From Helochares maculicollis (Eukaryota; Arthropoda; Insecta; Coleoptera; Hydrophilidae), in contig JAWQRO010000055.1 in NCBI GenBank assembly GCA_033557835.1, positions 1 through 64,000 on the forward strand: a stretch of DNA of 64,000 nucleotides, in the 5' to 3' direction. A program made the translations under genes and the position numbers. Position 1 is the first letter of the stretch; the number at the start of each line of letters is the position of its first letter. This document shows, piece after piece, positions 12,401-24,600 of the stretch. The notes below the pieces were generated by a model. It saw nothing but the letters and a program-made list of their open reading frames with translations. It ran no database searches and was not told where the DNA came from.

Positions 12401-15368
12401 AATAAACCAAGTGTGCGGAATATATTAAAAGCAGTTTTATACAAATAGATAATGATTAATGGGTAAATTACCTCTCCTCCATTGGTTACATTAGCTCCTT
12501 CCCCCATATCTTGTTCGATCCGCTTCTTAAGAGCGTCACAAGCTTGAGAAACCCAAACAAGAAGGCCATGCTCGTGACTTTCAGGCATTGGAGGAGCTGG
12601 TGATCTGCCATGGTTAAACCTTTGGACTGCTGCTAAAACTCGATCAGGTGTAACTACTTCTTTAGCGTAAAGAGTCATCATCGACTCTACCACTGCCATA
12701 TGGGCACTCTGTAATATTGAACATATTTTATGAGCTATTTATTTCGCACTTGGGGAATAGAGTTGTACATTCTTTTTATATAAAATTATAACTAAATGGC
12801 TTGCAACCATATTGATTATTAGTATGAATCATACATTTGAGTTTAACTGAAGGTATACATAGAAAATGATTGCCTCTTTCATGCATGTAAACATTTACGT
12901 AGCTCAATTTATTAGAGCAGTACAGTCAATTGGTCTCTGGTCTTTTAAATAATTGTAGAAATCTCTAGGCTGAACTACGATAACTTTTAATTCACTATAC
13001 TTAAGCTGGTTGAAATGCACACAAAATTTCAACTCGGTATATCATGTCAGGCTTTGTTTCTAAGCTTTTGGAAGTATATGGGTCATAATGAAATTCTTTA
13101 AGAAAAAGATTTGAAAGCTGTGGAAATTTATAACTAAATGGTAAGTGTTGAGTCATAGCGATTGTTCAAAAACAGTGCTATGTAAAAGGGCTAAAGCTTT
13201 TCAACAAGGGCGTTCAACCCTTGAAGATCTTACTCGCCCTCGTCCAAAAACTAATTCTGTACATGATGTAGTTGTGGATAATAACCGGTTGGCGAGGCTT
13301 CAAATTGATATGGGCATCTCTACTGAACGGGCGTTACTTGTATCAAACAATGGACTAGGCCTGAGAAAAACTTAGCGAAATGGGTGCCCCATTTGTTATA
13401 TTTGGATTAAAATCGCACTTGAGTGAATACAAGTGCGTGGAACATCCACCCTATTCACCAAGTTTGGCTCCCTCCCTCCCCACTTTCATCCGTTCCCAAC
13501 ACTTGTACATGGAAAGCATGTATTATCAAATGAAGAAGTCCTTGCAACAGCAGATGGATATTTCGAAGGCCTTCCAGAAAATAACTTTAGAGGTGGGTAA
13601 AATTAATTGGAGAATCACTGGCAAAATTCTATTAAGCGTAAGCCAGAATATATTGAAGAATACTCACTTTTGAACGATAAACTTGATGTTGTGTACAATA
13701 TTAATTTAGGAAAGTGTGTTGTTGTGTCTCTGGTGAGATGTATTGTAGTTTGAAATTAAGCCCCGACAGTACTTTTGGGGCAGGTTTCATCTCGCCAAGC
13801 CACGTAAAACAGACTTTGTTTAAATTTAAACTTACTATAGCTGCAATTTTCAGTATTTTTATGACCTTGAAATGTTTTAATGGGCTAAACCTTGCACATA
13901 ATAGCAGCAAGAAAAGTCAATTTTGAATCGCTAGAGGGAAGTTAATATTAAATGCAGCTTAAACTGGAAGTTTCATGCACAAGATCAAACAAAATGGAAT
14001 GTATGCATAATTAAATTCCATTGTGAAGCATTAGATGAATCGGACTAATTAATACAAAGGATTTATTATTTCGACATCAAACTCAAATAAACTACTGATT
14101 TGTATGTAACAAAAAAAAACAAACAATTCACACAAATTACTCAAATATATCAAACGAAGTAAATGGTTCAGTGTTGCATTATATACTAGATGCAGAACAT
14201 AAAACTAGAAAGTCTCACCCTACAGTTGTCATAACATTCTTTAATTTTATGTCTAAATAATATTATGCTGATACTGTCTGAACTATTAGGAATAAGAGCG
14301 TATTTACATATTTAATATAGATGATATATATGTATATATATGTAATATAGATTTTAAGTAATTTCAAATGCAAAAAGATGCCCTATTCAAATTTAAAACA
14401 AAGTAATTACCAATATTTTGGGCCTTAGTTAGTTCTCATACGTGGCTTGAAAACGTATTATTGAGACAATGATTGAAACTTACAATTCGCAATGGATTCG
14501 TTTGAATGAGGGTGGTCTCCGTAAGCTGAGCATCGGAAGGTTCTGAGATGTAAACGCCTTTCCTAGCTAACGTCTGCAAAATGGACCAATGGTTGAGGTT
14601 GTGGTAGTTTGGATCCGAGTAAATGTTTCCAAGTGCAAGGCAGTACATCTCTGCGTTAGCTAGGGCACCGACAATTTGAGGTTTTAGGTGTTCCTGATTC
14701 TGCAAAAGAAAACAATTGCATCCTTCTTAGATAACAAGACGCGTTGGTATAAAATATAAACGCATACCCATGAAATCGACTTGTAAAGTTTGGATTAAAT
14801 TTATGATGCTTAGATTAAATTCTTAAGATATAGATTTTTAAATGAATGAATTGCGAAATGGGTAGATTGTGAATTAAGTCTTTAGAATAGGTGATTATCT
14901 CTTTAGTGCATGACACCTATGAAGCTCGGCCGAGACTAAATATTTTAATCAAAATACACGAATTGAGCGAAAGCTAAGCTAATAAGTTAAAGGATAGAAA
15001 TTCAAATCAAAATAAATCCTGAACTTCTAATTTCTTGAATAAATTGAATACTGCCTACGAATTAATTAAGAAACTTTCAGGGTATCACAAATATCTGATT
15101 TTTTCATATATTCTTTAACATTGAATATTTTAAAATTTACTTTGCTTAGCCTACGCAAAGAATTATTCATGCGATAAACAAAAAGTATTTGGCCTGAATG
15201 AACGAGTGACTTGTACAAGCAGTGAGCATTTAATTTCTTGTTTAGTCCCAAAAAGTCGGCTCTGCTTACCTCATGATCTCTGTAAAACGGCTCTTTCAAA
15301 TTTTCAGGAACTTTATTGTTGAATGCTTTGGACAGTAGCCACTTAACAGACGCTCTTTGTTTAGCCTG
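459..15368 (-). CDS. Patronin: Patronin (CAMSAP family microtubule minus-end binding protein), partial
   Basis: Patronin/CAMSAP proteins bind and protect microtubule minus ends in the cytoplasm. Seventeen exons join in frame (about 1412 codons): 15270-15368, 14484-14699, 12472-12708, 12042-12292, 11819-11925, 10517-10642, 9179-9570, 8285-8947, 7196-7315, 6964-7091, 6585-6784, 3237-3522, 2616-3001, 2244-2560, 1708-2130, 778-961, 459-560. The first five carry the CAMSAP calponin-homology region (motifs RASVKWLLSKAFNN, WSILQTLARKG, QNLVVFLADLFNVLEIHP). The sixth has a family motif ending in PIPDLRS. A Ser-rich and then Gln/Pro-rich linker follows. Exon 1708-2130 is a charged Glu/Arg/Lys coiled coil. 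The last exons are basic (RPRPKTIHID) with a GSQDNLTDRGLGSTG motif. The C-terminal CKK domain must lie left of base 459. The first coding exon, upstream of AKQRAS, was not located, so both ends are incomplete. All splice phases agree; the donor at 9178 (GTGATT) is weak. Confidence 0.96.
4720..6035. repeat. Decayed repeat cluster in a Patronin intron
   Basis: This block lies in the 3.1-kb intron 3523-6584. It holds several diverged internal duplications. A segment around TCACGTGATCTGGAAAT recurs at 4746 and 4863, a 117-bp step. A segment around TTTCAATCCAGTTTGGATGG recurs near 4944 and 5388. A segment around GAGTGGTCGG plus about 100 bp recurs at 5637 and 5825, a 188-bp step. The block ends with a GTGGAGACACTC motif at 6009-6020, which also occurs near 38.9 and 49.7 kb. 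Short open frames here have no recognisable domain. It looks like a nested or tandemly decayed mobile element of unknown class. Confidence 0.6.
13145..13676 (+). mobile_element. Mariner-type transposase relic (antisense in a Patronin intron)
   Basis: Two open stretches in different frames resemble mariner transposase. The first (13145-13375) has a run ending QGRSTLEDLTRPRP, like the linker after the helix-turn-helix region of mariner/SETMAR transposases. The second (13380-13673) has HPPYSPSLAPS, a decayed form of the YSPDLAPSD motif that carries the third catalytic Asp; the first Asp of that motif is Ser here. The middle of the transposase, with the first two catalytic Asp residues, is missing. 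No terminal inverted repeats were found. It lies between two CH-domain exons of Patronin on the opposite strand, so it is dead intronic debris. Confidence 0.7.
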
Positions 15369-16040
15369 TAACAAAAAGATGAAACATTACCAAGACTGTT
15401 GTGGAAAACCACATCGATATTGTTGATAACCATACATAATTGTTTCGAAAATCGCACATAGGAATTGATCAAGAGTCATGCTACAGCACATGAAGTCATT
15501 ACATTTTATGCATTCTTTGATATTTACATTAACAGTTCTTTTATGGCCCATAAACATTGATAGTTGTGGTTTATGACCATAAGAAATCATTCCTCATTGC
15601 AATAAATAGACCTCCCAATGCCGTTAAAGCAATTCTATAATTTTTAACGAGAGATGTTATAAGTACTGGTATATTTGGGAATGTTTTTGAAAAATTACCC
15701 TCCCTCCCAGATTTTTAGTTTCATTAAAAATTCAGTATGTAAACAAACCGTAAATACTAATTGAGCGCTGGTTAGATTTTTATTTACATTAATAAAACAT
15801 CTAGAAAAACCCAACCAAGACAATTTCAAGATTATCAAGATGTTTCAAACGTGGCCAAATATGTAGCGTATTGCATAATATATTGGCTAGTACCACCTGT
15901 ATATTGATTTTTCATAAAATTGAGATTCGTATGGCAGATAGATCACACAATTTTCGCATTATTAAGCTTTCCTCCACGCCGACAGGCAATTTTCTTATGC
16001 GAAGGCTCTGAGGGGCCTCGGCAATTGAGCGTTCTCGCCG

Positions 16041-16343
16041 CCCTGGCTACAAATTCGCCAGGGCTTGAATTTCTCTTTTTTGGGAATCGATGAAATAATG
16101 TTGCTGCCGAATATTCCCAAGCAATTTAGCGGTCGGTTTGCAAACTCGAATACAATCTTCCGCGTGGGAATCTGATTTGGAAGGTCGAAGTTCAAGTAAA
16201 TGATTTGTTTAGCGGAAAATCGACCACCCCTGTAGAGTTCTAGCCCATAGGTTACCGCAGGAACAAGAAAAATATCAAATGCGCTACAAACAAACCAGGT
16301 TGAGGATAGATGAAAATTACGGCGAGGCACGAGATGTGCCTCG
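16041..16343. other. Two perfect hairpin-forming inverted repeats
   Basis: CCCTGGC (16041-16047) and GCCAGGG (16057-16063) form a 7-bp perfect inverted repeat with a 9-base spacer. CGAGGCAC (16323-16330) and GTGCCTCG (16336-16343) form an 8-bp perfect inverted repeat with the spacer GAGAT. They lie in a patch (about 15960-16350) clearly richer in CG than the surrounding sequence. The function is unknown; it could be a promoter region or the remains of an element. Confidence 0.5.
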
Positions 16344-19023
16344 ATAAAAATCTAGGCGACCTTCGTCTGTTTTTAAGGAATATAAGCTTATTTATCAAAA
16401 ACTAGTGTTGGAAGTCTTGAGGTTTTAGATGATTTCGTGTAGAAGAGTTTAGTATTAATCGATGTACACTGAAGATTCGAATAGTGGCTATATCTTTGAT
16501 AAAATCAAGAAAGGCCCCATTTGTCTATCATTAATCAACCTGAATAGAGATCGTTATTATTAATGATGATACCAAAAGCGAAACACCTGTGAAAATTTGA
16601 AGACATTTATCTGGGTATTCATGTAGTATGATTTTATGGCACAACCATAAAGCATTTCGTTCGAGGCATCAAACCCATTAAAACATTTTAATTGTGATTG
16701 ATTTCCCATAGATAGACATTTCGTATTGGGCTCGTCTAAAAATACAGCGTCGTCAGCGGCTGGAGAAATTTCACCGCAAGCGAAATGTCGTTTAAGCGCG
16801 TACAAATTTTGCTAAGAAAAAAAAGTCGTTGAAAATGAAAGTTCACATTCGAGGAAAATTCGATCTGATTTTGGGGGTTTAATGACCGGTCCTCGCCTGG
16901 ACTATTGTATTGATCCTGATATCAGCATACTACGAGTAGGATAACAGATAGAGCAAAATAATAACTTTCACGTAACAAATGCCAAATCCGGAATGAAATC
17001 TTACGTACAGATTTTGAACGGAGGGGTTCTGTGTTCCTGACGCTAGCGCAAAAGCCGAGTATGAATAATTAAACTCAGGAGGAGTTGGAGACTATTTTAA
17101 TTACAACGTTTATTCGCTTAATTAAAGAGGTTAAGAGATGCGTCAATTTGTCCCTTTCATGCGTTGAAGGGATATTTAGTCTAATACACGACTTAATAAT
17201 TATAATGAGTATCGATTAGAGCTGCTCGCGGACGCTGCGTTACTATAAAAAGATGTTTTAAATTATTGATTAATGTATATTTATATCTGTTTGGCTCGTT
17301 TAAATTGCAGTCTATTATACGTCAATTTGCTCGTTTTGGTGCGGAAAATATATCAGTGTAGCGTTTAATTAACAACATCCATCTACTACACAACACACAA
17401 AGATCTCTCAAGGCTTTCCACATTTTCTTTGCTCTGTAAATCCTACTCAGACACATATACGTCTTATATTTGTTCAAACTAACTGGTTTGTGTTTAAAAC
17501 AAACATTGTTCCAAAACAGAGATTATTTAATCATCGAATTTGCTTCCTTATTACCGATAGTACGCGCTGATTAAATGCCGAAGGATTCATGTAGGTTTTC
17601 AATATCAAAACGTCTGCAAAAAAATCCAATTTAAATTGGAGAGACATGTATTTTAATAGATAAGCAGTTGTGATCTAGATAGATATGCTGAGTTAAATTA
17701 GAGACGTCGTAGGTTCTTTCAGGAAATCAAAAAATAAGAGTTATTGCAGAAATTCAATCGGTTTGCAGCTTGCTCGAAAAAATTCATTTGCAAATTAAAT
17801 TGACCGGACATTAATCGGGTTATAAAACTCGCTGAGGAACAACGTTTAGCGTTTTAGATTGCCACAAAAACGATTCCTTTTAGTTCTTTTTTCGGCAATC
17901 TTTTCGTTCTCTTTTTTACAACTCATTAATTAATATTGGCAACTGAGCTCTGCATGACCCAAATGAAAGCAAAGGAAGTTTCTATTAGCACGCTTAAACT
18001 GTAAGAACCTAGCGAGTGTCACGCCACACGTAAAAAACAATAACATTAATTATTGCTTGAAGTAATCACGTTTATGACCATTGCAGGCATTATTATTAGA
18101 AATGAAAAGCTGATGCGTGGCTTTCATCCCGTTTATCGCGTGCCTTACTTGCCTTGTTGATTAGCTTTCCTGAACAGATTTGAAAATCAACCAGCACGTT
18201 GCCACGTCTCAAGAAGCAAACGAGTGTGGAAGGCGAAAAGTCGCAGCGGATTTTCGAGGCACTTTTGGAGGAAGCAACTTCTTTAATATAAAAGTGATTG
18301 ATTTTTAAAACTAGTCCGATACACAAATCGAGCTTCATCTTATCATTTTACAAGAGCCTGCGGATACGTTTTCTAAGCAAAGTAGAGGAGTAGTGCACGA
18401 TTAATTATGAAAATTGATCGAATCTACGCGATCTATGAAAGGTAGAGTGAATCGGAAGACTAAAGTATACATGCCTGTAAACGAGACCTCACAGAAATTA
18501 ATGTCTTTTAGCCAGCAGCATATTAAAGAATTTTAATTGGCGTAGGCACCACTGTTTTACAACAAACTGTTGCGGCTTCACTTGGATGTTTTTTCATAGA
18601 GCCACGCATATAAAACAAAAGCCCGCATTGTCAATAGGAATGCTCCTTCGTCCATGGTGCTCCAAGCACGTGGCATTTGCTAAACCATCTTGTTTCACGG
18701 TGGATAACCAGAATAACACAGACCAATGCTCCTGCTGACTGAGTTGGTTAGGTAACGCAATATAAAATACCTGAGATCATTTGATTTCCGTTCTTCTACA
18801 AAGAAACCAGTTCGATAAATACTTGATGGCTTCTTGGTAAGTACCCTACAAAGCAGTGGATCTGAACTCCTACAGCTTAGATATAAAGAGTTATTGATCA
18901 CAAAGCTATAATTCGCAAAGAAGTTATCTAATCGATTGCGGCCTAAGACGTATCTACGCAGATGGCAGCAATCCATAAAGATACCATATTTATGCGGTAA
19001 CTATATTCATGCAGTTACCATCA

Positions 19024-19140
19024 GGCAAATACCAACATGCAAATACCACATTCCCGCAAACACCACGTTCACGAAAATACCACGTTCACTCAAACAAAGC
19101 GTTCATGTCGATACCATAAACCCACAGAGATGCCACAAGC
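19024..19140. repeat. 17-bp degenerate minisatellite
   Basis: Units start at 19041, 19058, 19075 and 19092, exactly 17 bases apart. The consensus is near AAATACCACGTTCACGC, and more diverged units lie on both sides. The surrounding sequence (from about 18970) keeps repeating TACCA-type words with weaker spacing. No coding sense was found. Confidence 0.7.
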
Positions 19141-20300
19141 GGTAGATACGCTTATATTAACAGCAAGGACAGCGAGTCGCCAGGAAATCTGAGTCCCTAA
19201 CAAGATGATAGCTAATTGGTTAATGATAGTTACTAAAACCAAAATGAATCAGAACTATTTCAAGGAATCTTGCACTATAGTAGTAGTTTAGTTCCGTTGA
19301 GGTTAAGCTTAGTCAGTTTGATAAATCATAGGCAGGTATAATTTACTTTAAAAAAACTGTAATGGCAAACGGTAGCTCTACGAGAGATCGTTGATGCCTG
19401 AAGGACGTCGATCCTAAGCAAGTTTAAAGAGATCGAAGGATGAGCACGTTATAATAATCGATTTTTTAAAGCGTCTGGAAATTTTGTGAAGCGGCATGAC
19501 GGTGAAATGACTTAAATTCCAGTACTTATTGATTTAGAAATAAAGTGACGCAGTACGTAGGGAGGCGCTATATTTAGACAGTTGTATAAAATGCTTCCGT
19601 GGGAGGTCTGTTTCATACACCTCACGACAATTGTAAAAATGTGATTCCGATTCTTAAACTTTTGGCCACAACAGTTGCGTGCTTGATTTGTATTAAATTT
19701 AATTAGCAACAAGAATTTCTCGACGGATGTAAAGTACAGTAAATACATAATAGCTTAAGTGGTTTAGTTGAAGTCGCATTAACAAGTAAAAATCAGTGAT
19801 TCTTCATTTGTTTCTTTTTCCGCGACGAACCTACAGTAATTGCAGGAGAGTAAAAATTGCTGTGAAAACAGAACGGAAGCACAGAACTTTGCGTTTACCT
19901 TCAAATTCAACGCTAATTGCACGACAAATAGCCAACAAATTAAGAGTTGTCACGAACTTCAATATCAAATATTCTAAAATGTTCACATAAAATGTTTCAA
20001 CATTTTTGATACACTAAACGGCTCAAAGGCGTACTTCTTTGATAAACACTTGTTGTCCAAAATAGTTGCTGTTAATAAAGCAAAAATTGAAAAAGGATCA
20101 TTTTTATCGTCTTACTAAAACATTGTTCTATATATGTTGCGAGTAAGCCGATTGCATTTTTGATTTTTTTCACAACTTATTTTTAATTGTCACTTTTAGT
20201 AACGCCCTTTTGTTTCATCAACTGCAGAAGCAAAACACCCTCCAACAAATTGATACTTTTCGTGTTGATGAATAAAACAACAATTTTTGGTAAAATTCAA

Positions 20301-20960
20301 CTACATTCCTAAACATTTGTCTAACATTTCAGTACCTTTCTTGTGGAACAATCCATCTTTGAAAACATAAGCTTCTGTTTCGGCGAGTTCCTCTTCAGTC
20401 ACGGCAATTTTTTTCCCGCATTTTGTGTGGTCCTCGGACATACAACAGTCGTTGTGAGTTAAATCTGGCGAATACGGCGGGTGCTGATTAAATTTCAAAC
20501 GTATTTCGTGTAATTTGGCCATTGGAGCAAACATCTTATGATATCTCGCATGGTCTTGATGGAAGGACATTCGTTTCTTCTTCATATAGGATCGTTTTTT
20601 CATGAGTTCCTTTTTTAAACTCTTCCGTAAAGCCATGTAGTAATGACTTTTTATACAGTGGCCTTTTTAAAGGTAGTCAACGACCAAAATTCCACCTGAT
20701 TCCTAAAATACAGACGCTATAAGCGTGCCAGCTGACTGTAACCCGATTGTTTTAGAACGCTTTGGGCGAGGTTTACTAGCTGCCGTCCACTCAGCTGACT
20801 ATTGGTCTGACTCTGCACTGTATTGGTGGAACCAAGTCTCGTTTATTGTTGCATACCAACCCACAAATCGTCTTTATTTTATGAAATCAGCTTTCAGAAT
20901 CATCGGCAAGTTGTTGTTTTCGGTCCTCTGTGAGCAAACGTGGTAAAAATTTCCAAAGCA
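20301..20960 (-). mobile_element. Mariner transposase relic
   Basis: On the minus strand the translation has ETWFHQYS with PRPKRSKT further on (about 20740-20870), the first catalytic Asp region of mariner transposases with its Asp lost. Next is HQDHARYHK (decayed HQDNARPH), then HPPYSPDLTHNDC (decayed YSPDLAPSD) and ETEAYVFKDGLFHKKG near the C-terminus (20301-20636). Stops and frame changes break the reading. No terminal repeats were identified. It differs in sequence type from the mariner in symplekin, so it reflects an independent invasion. Confidence 0.75.
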
Positions 20961-22049
20961 GCTTTCTCATGAGCAAATTTTCATGCTAAGTGCAGCTGAT
21001 TCGTTTCTTCTTTAAGGAGTCAATTATCTGCAGCAACTTTACGATTAGCCACAACGATTTTGTGTACTTTTTGTTATGTTTAGCAATGTTACCACAGATT
21101 TTAAACAAACGAGGCACCAGCGTCCTCGGTGTTTATAGTCGCGTTTAATATCACAAAACCACTTCCCTATCATCTCGATGGACCAGAGTCCGAAAAATGC
21201 TTAAAGAGTCAAGATTTGGCTTCACTGGTATTGTCTAACATCAAATAGGAACGATAATTAACACACGAAATTGTTTTGAGTCCAAAGTTTTTATTTTCAA
21301 GGGATTTGGTAATAAATTATAGATGCTTCGAAATATCAAACATGTAGTCAATAATTTTTCTTTGCAACACACGCTAACGAAACAGCCTGTTTCAAAATTA
21401 AATTACAAAACTTAAAACGGTGTTAGGTATAAGAAATAATAAGCGATAGGTTTTTGTTTGCATTTTGGAGCATAATTTGTAGCCAAGATATTAATTACAT
21501 GTACATGTTAAGAACCACTGTTGGAATTCCCTATGACGTCGGTCGAACACAGACGAATTTTATGGGTATTTCAAAGAATCGCCTTCTTATTTACGCTTAA
21601 AGGATCTGGACTCGAAACTAACGAAATAGTAATAAAAAACACCCTCGTTGAAAAGAAATAAAGACGAGCGAAAAAAATTAACAACCCCATTAATTTCAAC
21701 CGGAGAGGAAAAAAAGCGCCACATGTTTGGTCGGATTGCATTCATTTCAATTTGTTTTTAATACATTATTTACTATTACGTAAATTAGCTAAACTTTTCT
21801 TTATGCCTTACTGAAAGAAATACATATTTACTAATATGCAAATCATCTGAACTTACTAAGCACGAAACTAGACAAATCATCATTTTATTGTAAACAAGGT
21901 GTTAAAAATTAAAGTGGATGCTCATCAAAACACGTAAAGCGCAACCACAGGCGCAATAGAAGCGGTGCATGTTTTTCTGTCGTCGCAATAACATGAATTT
22001 GTACTATTAATTGTGATAGAAATTGACTGTAGTCCATCGTATTTAAATA

Positions 22050-22540
22050 TTCTTTCGAGGTCACGTTCGATCTCCAGTTCAAAAAACAACGCACTCGAAT
22101 AAAATTTTACTTAAAAGGTTGTTTATGCTCTTTTTTCTGTCTTTATGTTATTAGGAAGGTTTTGTGTTCGTGAAATAATTTTATCTCGTGATTATGACGG
22201 ATCTAACGCTTTGTTTTAATTGTGATGCCGGTATTTGTATGGAGATAAAGGTGACGTCAGTTTGCGATATATGATGCAATCGTCTTTTTTGCCGCGGAAG
22301 ATAGTAATACAAAGCGACCTTTTTCTAGTTCACGTTCTGTTTCAAATGATTCGAAAAAACGCGGAGCTATAAACTTTGACTTCAATGGTTGTTTATGTTC
22401 TTTTTCTGTTTCTCTTTGATAAGGGCGGTTTTGCGTTCATGAAAAAATTTTATCTCAAGGTTTTGAAGGATCTAACTACGTGTTTGATTGTGATGCCGTT
22501 ATTTTTATAACAATAACGGTGCTGTTGTGTCTGCATAATA
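22050..22540. repeat. 269-bp tandem duplication
   Basis: Three anchor words recur at exactly 269 bases: TCACGTTC at 22061 and 22330, GGTTGTTTATG at 22118 and 22387, and GATCTAAC at 22200 and 22469. The copies differ by many substitutions and small indels that cancel out. Copy 1 carries a perfect TGACGTCA palindrome near 22252, which copy 2 lacks. No protein-coding sense was recognised. It directly precedes the Penelope-associated array. Confidence 0.75.
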
Positions 22541-22730
22541 TTCTTTAACCCAGCATGGTCTATCGGCATCATTTCAATTATTTCAGGAGTCCCTAATTAC
22601 CCAAATTTTCAACTATGTTATATATACTTAGAAAATATCAGGTCGTGGTCACATTGGCGCTCTTAACATGTGGGTTAAGTATTGGAAATTAATCTGCAAC
22701 ACCCTATATAATTTGTTTTATTTTTATATC

Positions 22731-23455
22731 GTATTTTATTTGTTTGGTGGTAGATTTATGATTAAAACGTTATTTAGTAGATTTAAATGTTTTATTAGCT
22801 ATTAATCTTAACAGTTTCGCTTCATTATCAAGGGAGCATCGCCAGAAGCGATGTTTATTTTTAATTTACATTTGCAATTTATGTTTTTTAGTAGAAAATT
22901 TCTTCTTTTGATTGCCTTCGCTAACTTCCTTTTGATCTTAATGCTTTCGTTTATTAGGGTTATTAGCTCTTTGTTCTTATTTGCTTTTTTGAGTTTGTTT
23001 TGTTTTCCATTTCCATCATGGTTTATATATAAATATTTTATTTTTCTTAGCGTATTTTATTTGTTGGGTGGTAGATTTATGATTAAAACGCTATTTAGTA
23101 TCTTTAAATGTTTTATTAGCTATTAATCTCAACAGTTTCGCTTCATTATCAAGGGAGCATTGCTAGAAGTGATATTTACTTTTAATTTACATTGTTTTCT
23201 AGTAGAAAATTTCTTCTTTTGATTGCCTTCGCTATCTTCCTTTTGGTGTTAATGCTTTCGTTTATTAGGGTTATTAGCTTTTGTTCGTACTTTGTTCTAA
23301 TTTGCTTTCATGGGTTTGTTTTGTTTTATATATCCATCGTGGTTTATATATAATTATTTTATTTTTCATAGCGTATTTTATTTGTTTGATGGTAGATTTA
23401 TGATTTAATCGCTATTTAGTAGCTTTAGATGTTTCATTAGCTCTTATTTTTAACC
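22731..23455 (-). repeat. 321-bp tandem array at the 3' side of a Penelope-like element
   Basis: The phrase GTATTTTATTTGTT occurs at 22731, 23052 and 23373, exactly 321 bases apart each time. There are two full units and a third partial unit of about 80 bases. The units are well conserved, including CAGTTTCGCTTCATTATCAA. The array abuts the C-terminal coding end of the decayed Penelope-like element on its minus-strand 3' side. Penelope-like elements often carry tandem or LTR-like repeats of their own sequence, so this is inferred to be the element's noncoding repeat. Confidence 0.7.
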
Positions 23456-24600
23456 AATTGGTTAATTTGGTTACTGTAATGCCGTCTTTATTTTTAGTAA
23501 TAAGTATGGCTGGGTATTCTGGGGATAGGTCGGCAATATCTTTCTTGCTATTGCAAGCATTTTCTTCTGTTTTCATGTGCAGTATCTCCAGTAGAAGACG
23601 CTAATTTGCATTGTTTTCTATTTCCAGAGTTTTTGTCTTTTCGTAGTCGAACGAGTGTGTTTGTTCGGTTTAATATTAGTATCCGATTTATGTTGATTCA
23701 ATCTGGATTTTAATGGTTGTCCAATGTAGTTTTTATTGAATTCCTTGAAATTGATTTTGTAGACTATGTTGCTTATACCTTTCTTGTTGATTTTGTTTAT
23801 TGTATTCCTTAGTATGGATGGTTTTTTTTATTGTAGTTGCGCTGAAGGCTGATATTATATTGAATTTGGCCTGATTCTTTTTGTGGAAGTATGATCCTGC
23901 ATTAATAAAGGGAATAAGGAGATTTTTAAATATTTTTCTCTTGCGATCTCGCTGCTATTTTTCAATATATAAGAGGTTTTATTTTTTATTAATTTACGTG
24001 GATAGATATTTTCCAAGACTGCTTTTTTGATTTTTTGTATTTTCTGCTTTGATATTTTGTCTGATAATTGTATGAATTTTGTGATAATGTTGGCTAGGAT
24101 GTTTTTCTTTTGTGATATTGGGTGGTTTGAGTCGAAATGTATATCTCCACCTGTGTGTATCTTTTTGATACCAGCTTGTTAAAATTTTATCTTTATATAG
24201 TCTTCGTGCGTTAATAATATCTCTAGAAATGAAATTTTCTTGTTGGTTTCTATTTCCATGGTGAAGAATAATTTAGGGTGTGTTGTTGAATGTGTTTAGT
24301 AATTCCTCAGTTTTGTTAGAGAAATATATGAGAATGATGTTGTCTACGTATCTGAAGTAGAAGGAATGTTTGTATAAACATTTTTCTTTCAGATATTCCA
24401 CTGTTAATTTGACTTAATCCCCTGGGGCATCCAAAAGTTTGCTGGTAGTATTTGTCTATGAAATATGTAGAATTTAAACATAGCTGAACTTCTATAAATT
24501 CTTCTTGATTTAGATCTATGAATTTTTTTAAATTTGTTTATGGATTCAGTTTTTCTGTGAAGTGTAGAGAATTTGTTACGCCTGAATTTTTTAATCGTAA
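23455..24600 (-). mobile_element. Penelope-like retroelement, 5'-truncated and inactive
   Basis: Translation of the minus strand, joined over several frame changes, gives the order typical of Penelope-like elements. First is a reverse transcriptase part with YYQQTFGCPRGLSQ (about 24410-24460) and FRYVDNIIL (24333-24359). Next is an HFDSNHPISQKKN segment (about 24105-24145). Last is a GIY-YIG endonuclease-like segment, SNIVYKINFKEFN then NYIGQPLKSRLNQH (about 23690-23800), and a tail with HEFDYEKTK. The catalytic YVDD reads YVDN (24339-24350), and a stop lies near 23600. The 5' part of the reverse transcriptase is missing. The GIY-YIG module separates this family from ordinary LINEs. Confidence 0.8.

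Noticed and set aside
14320..14350. AT dinucleotide run in a Patronin intron
   Set aside because: It is a short simple repeat of a type common in AT-rich insect DNA with no further structure.
15995..16330. 111-codon minus-strand frame in the CG-rich patch
   Set aside because: It has no family motif and does not join the Patronin frame by a usable donor; it is explained by locally low stop density.
22851..23126. Phe/Leu-rich 91-codon frame that looks like a membrane protein
   Set aside because: It lies wholly inside the 321-base tandem array and reads antisense to the Penelope-like element; the hydrophobic bias comes from T-rich DNA.
23270..23285. TTAGGG-like words in the Penelope array that might suggest telomeric repeat
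   Set aside because: The word appears once per 321-base unit, not in runs, so it is not a telomere repeat.
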